Shown here: one piece after another, positions 52,722-64,000 of the stretch
How positions within the stretch are numbered: the first letter of the stretch is position 1
Layout: each line of letters begins with the position of its first letter
NCBI RefSeq assembly: GCF_000003815.2
Contig: NC_049993.1
Span: 4,717,309 to 4,781,308, forward strand
Direction: 5' to 3'
Length of the DNA: 64,000 bases
Source: Branchiostoma floridae
Taxonomy: Eukaryota; Chordata; Leptocardii; Amphioxiformes; Branchiostomatidae
Notes under the pieces: generated by a model
Databases searched by the model: none
What the model saw: only the letters and a program-made list of their open reading frames with translations
Told to the model about the DNA's origin: nothing
Program-made: the position numbers and the translations under genes

Positions 52722-55700
52722 CAACAAGTTGGGTAGTAGAAATGCAGGCAGTTGATAATGTAGGTTTCCATCTTGCATAGCTGTTGTCACTTGTACCTGC
52801 AATGTAAAAAAAGCCTGTTATAATCACACCGACTGGCAAATTATTTTGAAAAGAATGAAATACAACAAAGATTTGGGATCAACCCGACAGAAGTGATATG
52901 TGAAAATTGATCAGGGACAATCAAACGTCCACCTTGGAACTGTATAAAATTAATTGTTCTCACAAGTGTTGGCAGGTGACATTACTCTCACAACTCAAAT
53001 AGTTGACAATAGCATTTTGTCAAATAGTCCAAATATCATCACAATCTGTTCACAGAACAAGAAACAAACATACAGGCACATTATTTAAGACACACAATAA
53101 AAACGAAACCTCCATTTTCACAGGGGTAATGAAGACTGTTTTCATCATCAATGAGAAAATGCTATAATAGTACACCATACTTGGCATGCATATTATCTTA
53201 ATGACAACTTGTCCAAAACAACTTGGCAAGTGAACTTTTGTAGGCAGTAAGCAGTAAGTTTGCTCAATAGTTGATTTATTGTGCAAGGAGATAGCAGTGA
53301 ACATTGGTTTTCAAGGCTTGAGGATCGTATACCTGAGGGAAACACTTGATCGTATACCACCACGCCGCTCTGAGGCACATGGTAGGATCCTCAGAAATGC
53401 TGACAACTTCAGCCAGTTTAAGTGCCGAACATAGCGCTTTAGGAATACCACGCTGCCATATTGTATCGATCTGTTAAACTCACATTAGATTTTGAAGTGT
53501 CACATTTTAATCATTCAGAATGAGATCGATTTTATAATTGACATAGATATATATATACCTGATGGTGTGCAGATCCACACTTTTAAATTGTAAAGTTTAG
53601 TGGAAATTGTGATAAGTATGTAGATTAATGCACTTAGGCAAGACATTCCATTGTTTTAGTCCTAAGCGCCAGCCTCTCCTGTACAATGTACGAGGCAATT
53701 TAGTCCTCGGACTATAATCTTGTACATTACATTGTGTGTGTTTTAATAAATAAACCAGTTCTCTCTCTTGTTCTTGGACTGTCAGTTTGGCTGTCTGATA
53801 AAAGCTTGCCGTGGAAGCACTTTGAGACTGGTAATTGAACAGAACAGTGTAACAATGAGCTAGAAGAATACCTGGAGGGTGGATGGAGAAAAGTGTCGAA
53901 ACTTACCGATATGTCTTAGCCTCAAATTCACCCACTCACTATCCCCCACTTCTTAAAGTGTCTTCTTGGCCCTGTACATATAGTAACATAATGATTAATT
54001 ATTTGCATAACAATAACTTAACAACTTGTTCATTAGCAAGACATTAGTAACAATAGAAGTGTATTTTACAGTGCAACCTTCACCAGACAAAATGACCCGC
54101 TGGGACCTGAAACATGTCGACTATGATGGTGTGCCATTTCAGCTGGTGGGGAAAAAAAGCTACGGATGTCATCAAGGAACAGACAAAGCCATCGCACAGA
54201 AGGCGAAGTACCGGGCACAAAAAGAGCAACAAATGGTATGTGACCTTAGTACTGCAGCAAAACATCTGTTTTTGTATTTATTGACCTGGATGTGCTATGG
54301 CCTTCACTTTTGGGTGGCTGAACCCGTGTATGTTTGGGCCCCCTAGCAGCTTGCTCTGAAAAGGGAACCACAGATTTCCCATGATATTTAGTATGTAGGT
54401 AGCTTAGACAGAGATGTACATAATGAATGGCAAATTATGCACTTCATTTTCATATTATTCACAAAGGAAAATCTTTGCAGATACATCTAACTTGTAATTT
54501 ATTAATCTTTACAGATACATCTAACATGTAATTTATTAAGCTTTGCAGATACATCTAACATGTAATTTATGGCATGGGACATTATATATTAATAGAGATC
54601 AATTATGCAAAGTAGAGTCAAATTTGCATAATTAATGTTAAGTGCCATAATAAGTGGTAAATGATTTGACTGTCAACATTGTGACCTATTTAAGTTAGTT
54701 GTGTGTAATTTAAGTTCGTTGTGTTGTATGTAATATGTAGATTTGGAAGGCATTTATTTGCATAATCAGAATATTTCATGGAGATATGAGGTCTCGGACC
54801 TCTTGTTTCAATGGGAATGAGCACTGTTACAGACTATACATAATTAGACTGCATAACTTTTATGCACAGTTTATAACAAACTGCCATAACTTCAATAACA
54901 GTATGCTTTTTTTGTTTTGTTAGCGTCAAGACCATGTCTTCAAAGCTACACGCAACTTGATACAGAATACAAAGAAGGTGGACTGCCCTGCTAAGATGAT
55001 GGTGGTACACATCATCAAATTCCCTGCTTTCAAGGTACAGCACTTGCATTAATGACTCTCTTATTTGATTGTCATGACTGAATTAATATCTAATTTTTAG
55101 ATTATTCTTAAGCTTCAGCAAGTGTCATCCTAGTTTTTTTGCAGTTGCCATACACACCACTTACCAGCTTGTGAAAGATAGCATGGGGCCACTTGAAAAC
55201 TATATTGGATGGTGCCTAGGCTACTTATTCATACCCATGTACATTTTCCAATATCAGATTTCAGAGAAAGACGACAAATTGAAGAGGGTAGGTTCACTAG
55301 CCCTGAAAGCTGCATTGCGGTCAAACCCCTCCACAGTTGAAGGAGTCGTGGAATTCCATGCCCACTTTCCTGCCATGACAGAGCATAAGAACCACCCAAT
55401 TGTTGGAGAGGTAACAAGTCATTCTGTTTTCTTCAGTTCATTTCATCATAGGCAGGTTGAATGCCATATTGAGCAAGCTTGTGCAAATCATATGCAATAG
55501 CATGGCAAGTCTGAGACAAAGAGTGTTTTGCTACACGTGTCACTTACAAAACCCTTACAACACCTTCATGAAATTAGCAATTTGAAGGAAATCAAAATGT
55601 AGGCTAAGCATTTGTCTAACTCATTTCATTACTAAACAGGCGGCTGAACTGCGTGAGGAAGTAGACAAAGAAGTAAAAGAGCGGATACTGGAGCTTGCCA

Positions 55701-58700
55701 AGGTTACAAGGAGCGTACCGGAATTGAAGCGTCACATCCAAACGTACGTACAGAATGAGCTCTTCCGGGGACAACCACCTCCTTCACTCACACGGCGGCG
55801 ATATAACCCCACCGATACCGACTTCAGGAACATTCTGGCAGCATCCAAGAAGCAGACAAGAAATTCAGATGATGACCAGGTCAATCTGCAGGTAATACAC
55901 AAAATGATATATTTCCTGCAAATTCCAATCCTTAATTCATAATGAGCACCACCTACATGTACCTGAGTTATAGGCAGTAACATTAATGCAGGTTATAAAT
56001 CAATCATAACACTTGTCTATCAATTATGGGCGAACATACATGTTCTTAAAATGTAACCTTTTGGTTACTCTGGGTGCTTGTGTGTAATTTGNNNNNNNNN
56101 NNNNNNNNNNNNNNNNNNNNNNNNNNNNNNNNNNNNNNNNNNNNNNNNNNNNNNNNNNNNNNNNNNNNNNNNNNNNNNNNNNNNNNNNNNNNNNNNNNNN
56201 NNNNNNNNNNNNNNNNNNNNNNNNNNNNNNNNNNNNNNNNNNNNNNNNNNNNNNNNNNNNNNNNNNNNNNNNNNNNNNNNNNNNNNNNNNNNNNNNNNNN
56301 NNNNNNNNNNNNNNNNNNNNNNNNNNNNNNNNNNNNNNNNNNNNNNNNNNNNNNNNNNNNNNNNNNNNNNNNNNNNNNNNNNNNNNNNNNNNNNNNNNNN
56401 NNNNNNNNNNNNNNNNNNNNNNNNNNNNNNNNNNNNNNNNNNNNAATGTGTGTTACACAGTGGTTGGAGCCTTTGTCATACACAAGGAAACCACAGCAGA
56501 CCTTCAGGAGGACCTGACTGTCTTCAAGGAGTGGAATCCTGACTGGAAGCCCAGCCACTTCATGGTTGACAAATCTAATGTGGAAATCAATGCCTTGGAG
56601 GAAGAGTTTCCAGGTAAAAGCAGTCACTGTCCAAAATGAACGAGTACTATCAGATAACTAGCCACATGCAGAGTTCCATTCTTAACAACAATGTTAACAA
56701 TGAGGTTTTACATGAAAATTTATACAAAAGTCTCTCAACAAGACAACAGTCAACCTCATCATATCTCTGACTTGAATAAAAGGATAAGTTACAATCTTAG
56801 TATCAGACACATATTTCAATATGTACCTACACCTAATTATGCTTGCACTTTAAAAATACAGCCTGCAACATAAGAGTCATATGCAGCTAGTAGTGTACCA
56901 AAAATACTGTTGATCCTTCTATGCAGTAATTTGCAAGGTTGGTGACACAAGGAATCTCGAAAAAAAGAACAGGATACACAAGGTAATTGGTGCTGATTGC
57001 TGATAACATGCAGTTACGAAGGGTATGGAATCATCACCGGTATAAAATCGTGTAGTATGGTAAGGCCCTTATGATACATGTACCATGTTTAGTAACCGGT
57101 ATCTTTGTGTTCTTTCCAGAATCAAAGATCCTCTTGTGCGATTTCCACAGGGAGAAAGCTTGGGTTGAGTGGTGTCGGAAGACAGACCATGGGGTTCGTG
57201 ATCAGCAGGACACGCTGCTGAAGCTGCTGAGAGCTGTCGCCTCTGCCTCAAGTCCAGAGGAATACTACACACGACTGAGCGAGCTGCAGGATTCAGATGT
57301 TTGGAAGAGGAACTGTAAGGTCCAGACATGGCTTTCCACCCACTGGCTACCTGAAGCTGAGGTATGAATGGATTTGGTATTTCCCCTTTTGTACTATATC
57401 CATCTTGAGATGGTGTATAAGTAATCAGAAATTTCAGACTTCGCCACATCATACTGCTTTAAGAGTAGGTGGAAAATTCCCAGATAGACTTATTGCTCTA
57501 AACAACACTACTATGTGCTAGGGTTGGGTGTGACAGGTCGTTCAGTCTAACATAACCAGCTATTGTAGCAATGAGAGCCTGCAAAGCTGGAGTGTTACAC
57601 TGAAGGATGGTTATATCGGCTATGTAGATACAGATAAAGAAGTGTTATGCTGCACCAGAGGGTAGTGATACCAGCTATAAAGATACAGAAACAGAAGCTG
57701 GTGTGTTACACTGAAAGGAATTTATAATGGTTATACAGATACAAACGCAGATGCAAGATGCCCAAAGCACTTGCTATTTTAGTATTATAACTTCACTCTT
57801 AGCTTTTGTGTCTAATCCTGCATGTTTCTTTCTTATGTCTTGTGTAGAAATGGGTGCACGCATTTCGGTCAGAACACATGACTGTCGCCATCTATACAAA
57901 CAATGGCATCGAGAGGCAGAATGAGACTCTCAAGTACAAGCATCTTGATGGCAAAAAAAACTGCAACCTGACCGAGATGGTAACAAGGGTTGTTACCAGT
58001 TTCCTTCCAGAAACCCATCGCAAGTAAGCTGAAATTGAATATGCTTTTCTTGGATTTAATGGTTGACAGTCAGTTATGTACAAATATACTCATCATTTTC
58101 CTTTTGATTTGCATACATCTTATAGTTCACTGATGCATGGGCATCATATCTGTAAGCAGGGAAATTAATTGTCTTTTAAGTATCATTACTAGTAAACTAG
58201 TATATCCCTCTTCTCTTTTCTTTAGGTACATAGAGCTCAATGTCCGATTCTCACCCGGGTATAGTGTCTACAATAGAAACCTGCCAGCTTTCCTAAAGAA
58301 CAGGCCCAGGGACATGGTGCAGCACATCCTGTCACGTTATGGAGAGGCACAGTCCATCGACACCAACAGCATTGTGGACAAAGGAGAGGGCCATTTCACA
58401 GTAAAGAGCTCCAGTCGCCAGAACACACACCATACTACTTCCTTCGGAATCAACAACAGCATTCCCTCATGCACGTGCAAGGACTGGCAGAGGTTCAAAT
58501 TGCCATGCAAACACTTCTGTGCTGTCTTCCACCATGTGCCTGGATGGGGCTGGCATAGTCTTTCACCCATGTATAGGGACAACCCCATCTTTTCACTGGA
58601 TGAAAGGTACCTGGGACATACCCCAAACACCATAGATGATGGCTGTGATGAAGACGATCCTGGCGATGCTGCCATGTGGACCAGCACTGTATCAGTGGAT

Positions 58701-60059
58701 GATGTGAAGCCAACACAGACCTGCAAATTACCAGCAAAAGGAAAAAAGTCAAAGAAGTGGATACTAAAGACGCAGTGTGGCAGTGTCCTTCGGGAGATCA
58801 CACAGCTGGCATTCCTCGTCCATGATGAAGAATACCTGCAGCTCCTCAAAAACCAACTTGAGGATGTGTTGGAGGATGTGAGAGGGCACACACCTCATGA
58901 TGGTCCTTTTCCTCTTAACACCAGCCCAACAAAAACACAGGGGGCAAGTTTTCATGCCAATAGCATACCATCATCAACCATCCACACAAAGACAGAGGGA
59001 GCAAGTTCTAACAACATCACTCCTCTGAACCCCACCCCCACAAAAAGGACGGCAGCAATGGCAAAGCTTCCAGCATACAGAGCGCCAAACAAAAACAGGA
59101 AAAACCCATATACCAACCGGGTTGGCCAACAGGCAGAGATGATGAGAAGCAACTTCCGATGTAACGTCATGGTTCAAGATGATGACACAGAAGAGAGCCT
59201 TCAGCTCACAGTGGTAGACCTGACTGAGGAAACAGGTCAGACAGACCTCCCCTCAGATGATGAGAAGGGACAGGGTGACTGGTCGACAATTAACCATACT
59301 AGTTTGACTGCGGAAGATCGAAAACAACTGCAAGTTGGAGAGTGGCTTACCGACAAACACATCAACTGTTCCCAGCACCTCCTGAAGGAGGAGTACTATC
59401 CTATTGTTGATGGTTTTCGGGACACAGTCGTCCTTGCATCTAGTACTAGGATGGAAAGCTCGACCTCCCAGCTGGCAGTCCCAGCTATGGCAGAATGTGT
59501 TCAGTTGCACCACCTTGGCAACCACTGGGTGGTTTCCTCTGCAAAAGAGGGAGATTCTGGTGGCATCACTGTGTATGACTCCTTGTACACGTCTCTGGGG
59601 ATTGGGCTACGAAGACAGCTAGCGACCATCTATCAGCAGTATGCTACTGCAGATGAAGGTGTCATCCCGGTAAAGGTCATCTGTGCGCAGCGGCAGATAG
59701 GCAGCAGTGACTGTGGGCTTTTTGCCATTGCTAACGCTGTTGCGCTGGCTGAAGGACGGTGCCCCACTGACATTGAGTTTCACCAGATGAAGATGAGGGA
59801 ACATCTTGATTGGTGTCTGACAGAAAAGTCTCTCCCAATGTTTCCACACAGCACACGTGTAGCTGGGCATAAGAACTTACAGCAAAGCACATACCAGATG
59901 TGCATCTTCTGCATTTGTCTTGAGTACAGACAGGATGCACCGATGATACAGTGTGACCAGTGTGCCAACTGGTACCACTATCACTGTGTGAACATGTCCC
60001 CTCAAGATGTGGCTATCCTTGTAGCAGAAGAGAAGTACATCTGCCCGACATGCAGATGA
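51275..60059 (+). CDS. MULE-transposase-derived protein with SWIM zinc finger, Ulp1/SENP-like protease and PHD finger (partly in assembly gap)
   Basis: Exons: 51275-51437, 54072-54235, 54924-55034, 55258-55410, 55640-55891, one or more in the gap 56092-56444 ending at 56613, 57120-57361, 57848-58023, 58226-60059 (stop TGA 60057-60059). Phases agree on each side of the gap. The N-terminal third has a WRKY/GCM-like zinc-finger region ([21 protein letters not shown]). The MULE-type transposase core follows: MVDKS and [13 protein letters not shown] after the gap, then [14 protein letters not shown] with the family's likely catalytic Glu. The first catalytic Asp would lie in the gap. The long last exon holds a SWIM finger (CTC ... 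PCKH, about 58467-58530), a C48 Ulp1/SENP-like domain (His in GNHWVV, Asp in VYDSLY, Gln and Cys in [13 protein letters not shown]; about 59280-59840) and a C4HC3 PHD finger (59899-60056). Known: MULEs carrying Ulp1 domains occur in plants. Inference: a domesticated or host-like gene, because it is multi-exon, shows no stops, has no TIRs in view and is head-to-head with GCDH. Exon 4's acceptor (55257) is the least certain. Confidence 0.82.
51819..51919. repeat. Near-perfect hairpin, about 42-bp arms
   Basis: catgacttttgaagttttaa... is repeated inverted, ending ...ttaaaacttcaaaagtcatg, with one mismatch or bulge and an approximately 17-nt loop (ttgttcgaaaatagcac). In intron 1 of the MULE-derived gene. 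Confidence 0.8.
52578..52722. repeat. (AT)n / (ATGT) microsatellite
   Basis: About 140 bp of alternating AT with interspersed acatatgt units, in intron 1 of the MULE-derived gene. Open frames through it are composition artefacts. Confidence 0.95.
56092..56444. other. Assembly gap (353 N) in the MULE-derived gene
   Basis: Removes coding sequence between exon 55640-55891 and the partial exon ending at 56613, including the expected first catalytic Asp region of the transposase domain. Confidence 0.95.
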
Positions 60060-60325
60060 AGAGGGACATACTAGTTAGGAGAGTTTCGACATGCCTTGTC
60101 TTATTTCTTTTGTTTTTCATGGGGAATATCTAGTTTGCCCACTTTGTCAGAGTCAATGTTGCCCTTAATGTATGCTTGACAGTTTAAGTTCAAGTCAAAG
60201 TTAAAGCCATTCTTACTGTTCTGTGTTCACCAAAAAACGGTCAGGCAACTTTTGGGGCATCATGAGAACGGGGCACTGCCACTTTCTATGCTTTGCATCC
60301 ATATGACAGTAGCATGGAACGTTAA

Positions 60326-60525
60326 CTACATTACCCTCAATTTTTTTTTTCATGTTCATGTCTCCTCTCTGACATTGGGCTTGACTAGGGTTACACTCCC
60401 TAGTCACTGAGGGGGCCCTAATTACATTACCCTCATTTTGGGGGGGGTTCATGTTCATGTCACTCTCCTCTCTGACAATGGGCTTGACTAGGGTTGCACT
60501 CCCTAGTCACTGAGGGGGCCCAACT
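60326..60525. repeat. Two-copy tandem duplication, about 105 bp each
   Basis: The block attaccctca...gttcatgtc...tctgacaatgggcttgactagggt...cactgagggggccc occurs twice in a row, downstream of the MULE-derived gene, with small differences in the T/G-rich part. Confidence 0.75.
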
Positions 60526-60807
60526 TAATGTTCCATGTTACTGCCTTATGTAGCCAGCATAGTTAGTGGTGGATGTAGATAGCCATTTTGGAAGCCTGGG
60601 GACCACAAATTTTTACTTAACTTAGGGGGGATGGGGGATGACACCCTTGGCAGATGACCTCCTCGTTGGTGGGTGTCGGTAATGTTGTCAGTCACAGGCA
60701 ACAGCTAACGATCTGCCATGTCCTAACTCTTCTGTGATTCTAAGTAAAAAAAAGACAAGGCAAAAGACAAGTAATTGAGTCAATGTTTTGGATGCCAGAT
60801 ACATCTA

Positions 60808-60985
60808 TGGTAAATAGAATGTACATGTGAGTAAGGTGCTGTTTCTTTGTGTAGAGAACAGATAAGACACTATACAGGTAAGTAAGGTGTGTTCCTTTGA
60901 CAAGAGACCAGGTGAGATGTGGTAAAAGATGAGTAAGGTGTGGAACATTTGACTAAAGACCAGGTGAGACATTGTACAAGATAAA
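60808..60985. repeat. Inverted, degenerate units of the 51-bp minisatellite
   Basis: gagtaaggtg...ttcctttg...agaccaggtgaga is the reverse complement of the unit at 61020 onward, in 3-4 diverged copies. The array changes orientation at about 60985-61020. Confidence 0.7.
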
Positions 60986-61019
60986 CACACTGTACCCACC
61001 TATACAGTACATGTATCTC

Positions 61020-62695
61020 ACCTGGTCTGTAGGCAAAGGAACAACACCTTATTCATCTGTACACTGCCCTATGTGATCTATAGGCAAAGGAAAGACACCA
61101 TACTCACCTGTATAATGCCCTATCTGGTCTATAGGAAAAGGAAAGACACCATACTCACCTGTATAATGCCCTTTATAGCCTATAGGCAAAGTAAAGGCAC
61201 CGTACTCACCTGTATAATGCCCTATCTGGTCTATAGGCAAAGAAAAGGCACCGTAGTCACCTGTATAATGCCCTATCTGGCCTATAGGCAAAGAAAAGGC
61301 ACCGTACTCACCTGTATAATGCCCTATCTGGCCTATAGGCAAAGGAAAGGCACCGTACTCACCTGAAAATGCCCTATCTGGCCTATAGGCAAAGGAAAGG
61401 CACCGTGCTCGCCTGTATAATGCCCTATCTGGCCTGTAGGCAAAGGAAAGGCACCATAGTCACCTGTATAATGCCCTATATGGTCTATAGGCAAAGGAAA
61501 GGCACCATACTCACCTGTATAATGCCCTATCTGGTCTATAGGCAAAGAAAAGGCACCATAGTCACCTGTATAATGCCCTATCTGGCCTATAGGCAAAGGA
61601 AAGGCACCGTACTCACCTGTATGATACCCTATCTGGTCTATAGGCAAAGAAAAGGCACCGTAGTCACCTGTATAATGCCCTATCTGGCCTATAGGCAAAG
61701 AAAAGGCACCGTACTCACCTGTATAATGCCCTATCTGGCCTATAGGCAAAGGAAAGGCACCGTACTCACCTGTATAATGCCCTATCTGGCCTGTAGGCAA
61801 AGTAAGACACCGTACTCACCTGTATGATACCCTATCTGGTCTATAGGCAAAGAAAAGGCACCGTACTCACCTGTATAATGCCCTATCTGGCCTATAGGCA
61901 AAGAAAAGGCACCGTACTCACCTGTATAATGCCCTATCTGGCCTATAGGCAAAGGAAAGGCACCGTACTCACCTGTATAATGCCCTATCTGGTCTGTAGG
62001 CAAAGGAAAGGCACCATACTCACCTGTATAATGCCCTATATGGTCTATAGGCAAAGGAAAGGCACATTAGTTACCTGTATAATGCCCTATCTGGCCTATA
62101 GGCAAAGGAAAGGCACCGTACTCACCTGTATAATGCCCTATCTGGCCTGTAGGCAAAGTAAGACACCATACTCACCTGTATGATGCCCTATCTGGCCTGT
62201 AGGCAAAGGAAAGGCACCGTGCTCGCCTGTATAATGCCCTATCTGGCCTATAGGCAAAGGAAAGGCACATTAGTTACCTGTATAATGCCCTATCTGGCCT
62301 ATAGGCAAAGGAAAGGCACCGTACTCACCTGTATAATGCCCTATCTGGTCTATAGGCAAAGAAAAGGCACCGTACTCACCTCTATAATGCCCTATCTGGC
62401 CTATAGGCAAAGGAAAGGCACCGTACGCACCTGTATAATGCCCTATCTGGCCTATAGGCAAAGGAAAGGCACCGTGCTCGCCTGTATAATGCCCTATCTG
62501 GCCTGTAGGCAAAGGAAAGGCACCGTACTCACCTGTATAATGCCCTATATGGTCTATAGGCAAAGGTAAGGCACCGTACTCACCTGTATAATGCCCTATC
62601 TGATCTATAGGCAAAGGAAAGGCACCGTAGTCACCTGTATAATGCCCTATCTGGTCTGTAGGCAAAGGAAAGGCGCCTTACTCACCTGTGCAATA
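61020..62695. repeat. 51-bp minisatellite, about 32 units
   Basis: Units such as ctcacctgtataatgcccta + tctggtctataggcaaag + gaaaggcaccgta, 51 bp long, in uninterrupted head-to-tail order with scattered substitutions and one 1-bp deletion near 61363. Because 51 is a multiple of 3, several frames on both strands stay open for hundreds of bases. These should not be read as genes. Confidence 0.95.
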
Positions 62696-62817
62696 TCTTA
62701 CCTTATCTGTAGTCAAAAGAAACTGATATAGCTGTCACCTGTACGGTGCAAAAACTTTAGTTTCATTCGCACGTGCGCTCGCATTTATTAATAGTTTGGT
62801 GTTTTGTCAACGTCACA

Positions 62818-62848
62818 ATGGCGGCACAATTGGTTGAAGAAGTGCCGA
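62818..62848 (+). other. Candidate first coding exon of an unseen gene
   Basis: ATGGCGGCACAA opens a short frame (MAAQLVEEVP) that meets a usable donor (cga|GTAAAC) before a stop at TAA. Just upstream are a CRE-like CAACGTCA and a CACGTG E-box (62770-62775), a typical arrangement for a CpG-type promoter. No downstream exon was identified, so this may be chance. Confidence 0.22.
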
Positions 62849-63000
62849 GTAAACTATCCCATAATCATTAACATATAAATGATATTCTGTATTTACCTCA
62901 TGGTACTTTGTAGTCCCTTGCCGTGGTGCTGCCACTCTCCTGGCCTCTGCCTCGTGATGTATATTATCATTACGTTAACGTTGCGTTGTTGCACCCCCAC

Positions 63001-63146
63001 CTAACTCCTTCTGCTTTTCCCCCTACCCGTTCACCTTTTCCCCCGGACTTCCTCTTAACCCCCGCTGTACTTCATCTGTGCCCCCGTCATTCCTCTTTAC
63101 CCCCGGAGTAATTCCGCTTTTCCCCCGCCCTTTTCCTTTTCCCCCA
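63001..63146. repeat. Pyrimidine-rich tract with repeated CCCCC runs
   Basis: About ten C4-C5 runs separated by 8-20 nt of mostly pyrimidine (ttttcccccg, ttaacccccgctg). The minus strand is correspondingly rich in G-runs. No ORF recognised. Confidence 0.6.
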
Positions 63147-63410
63147 ATGGCCGCCGTCAACCCGAATTGCACGTAGTCGACACGAAAATCGTTCGGAAAG
63201 TAACAATAACGGTTGCGCCACGGAACATGAAATAGCCTATGCTCTAGTACACATTCTGGGCCACCTTTCTGCCAAGTGGCGTTTCACAACTCCTTCCCAG
63301 TCTGAACTGAAAAGCCATGTGCCGTCAGCAGCGCGTAGTTTGTGGCGCTCCACTACTACTTCCTGGAGGCTGGGTGGTGGATCGCCTGAGGCCGGCGCGC
63401 TGTGTGTGCT

Positions 63411-63457
63411 ATGACGATCGGGCGACTCGCTAAGTTCGGCATTGATAAGGTTACCCC
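63411..63457 (+). other. Candidate first coding exon of an unseen gene
   Basis: ATG at 63411 opens MTIGRLAKFGIDKVTP and runs into a consensus-like donor (ACCCC|GTGAGT) in a GC-rich, CpG-containing stretch near the right edge. No following exon can be recognised before the window ends. The reading could be fortuitous. Confidence 0.22.
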
Positions 63458-64000
63458 GTGAGTCTACAGGTCGTTCTGTTAAAAGAGGGACACACCGACC
63501 CTGGTGACCCAGGTTGGAAACAACGCAGGTAAAAGTCCCCGTGTCAATCCGAGGAGCAGGATCGCGCCCGTGAATAGGCGTCTCAGCCCGACCAGCATGG
63601 TGGGACCCAACTATTTTTTTTATCTCACTGTGACTTGAAAGCTAAGTAACGACAGAGTGCATTTCATAATATACCCTTTATTTTTTTTCACAAACTCGCC
63701 ATGTGTCCATTTACAGTACTTCATACATTTCTTGCTACTCGCATGTATTGTACGCCCTGCTGCATTTCGACTGTGTTCGTACACGTTCTGCAAAGATCCA
63801 GCCACCCTTCCTTGAGTTACACTGTTCACAAACACAAACACAAATACAAACACACGGTACTGAAACCAAAGCATACGTGACGTGACGTATTAAAGACGCC
63901 ACAGCCGACATTATGAAGATTTACATCAAGTGAAAACTTGAAATGCTATATATATAGAGCTACATGTATGCACAGGCAGAGAATGCGTACCACTAAGCGT

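Larger units (their letters stand above)
51438..54071. other. Intron 1 of the MULE-derived gene
   Basis: AT-rich, 2.6 kb. Apart from the hairpin at 51819-51919 and the AT microsatellite at 52578-52722, I see no ORF or recognised repeat. Confidence 0.5.

Noticed and set aside
52575..52839. Ile/Tyr-rich ORFs
   Set aside because: Translations of the AT microsatellite.
55147..55172. Small exon after a tttttgcag acceptor in the MULE-derived gene
   Set aside because: It reads TTG CCA TAC... into a TGA within ten codons. Its 26-nt length to the next GT would break the phase, so the later acceptor at 55257 was chosen.
56046..56627. ORFs reading through N positions
   Set aside because: Apparent openness comes from the gap; only the flanking exons were used.
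58337..58891. 184-codon minus-strand ORF
   Set aside because: Shadow of the long last exon of the MULE-derived gene; no domain recognised.
61049..62665. Long ORFs on both strands encoding 17-residue repeats
   Set aside because: They follow directly from a 51-bp (17-codon) tandem repeat and lack any start context, splice sites or non-repeat domains.
61020..62695. CRISPR-like regular array
   Set aside because: The whole 51-bp unit repeats with no unique spacers; it is a minisatellite in a eukaryotic genome.

Overview
The window is animal nuclear DNA, most likely from a lancelet (Branchiostoma). The reasons are chordate-like intron-rich orthologues (NUP155, SKP2, GCDH), short introns packed with miniature inverted-repeat elements, tRNA-derived SINEs, and a transposon-type protein with a RAG1-like N-terminus, a family reported from lancelet and other invertebrates. 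The species call is inference; no database was searched. Three assembly gaps (runs of N) lie at 4937-5036, 42167-42266 and 56092-56444.

Layout: (1) 385-21345, minus strand: NUP155, a scaffold nucleoporin of the nuclear pore. 28 exons are placed here, one is missing at an assembly gap, and the C-terminal exons lie beyond the left edge. Its introns hold more than a dozen short mobile elements. (2) 21719-23140, in the NUP155/SKP2 intergenic region: a TIR element with a 9-bp target duplication whose two ends are arrays of about 23 small palindromes. (3) 23957-38108, plus strand: SKP2, an F-box/LRR substrate receptor of the SCF ubiquitin ligase, 12 exons, 472 codons. Its last intron (30229-37918) contains a complete, uninterrupted 10-exon gene on the same strand (31257-35652, 1092 aa). 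That gene joins a RAG1-type N-terminus (zinc-binding region plus RING finger) to a DDE-transposase-like body, and is the most unusual locus in the window. (4) 39730-41587, plus strand: an unrecognised 4-exon gene of 392 aa. (5) 43371-50944, minus strand: GCDH, mitochondrial glutaryl-CoA dehydrogenase, complete in 12 exons, 434 aa. (6) 51275-60059, plus strand, head-to-head with GCDH across about 330 bp: a MULE-transposase-derived gene with a SWIM zinc finger, a Ulp1/SENP-like cysteine protease domain and a C-terminal PHD finger, partly lost in a gap. (7) 60800-62700: a 51-bp minisatellite whose first units are inverted. (8) 62700-64000: CpG-containing sequence with two weak candidate first exons.

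The housekeeping genes do not form a pathway; they are ordinary neighbours. What links the window is transposon biology at three stages: many non-autonomous elements in introns, a possibly mobile RAG1-N-like transposon gene nested in SKP2, and a MULE-derived gene that now shares a promoter region with a metabolic gene. Every exon boundary given was set by eye from splice sites and was checked by reading-phase continuity; no transcript data were available.
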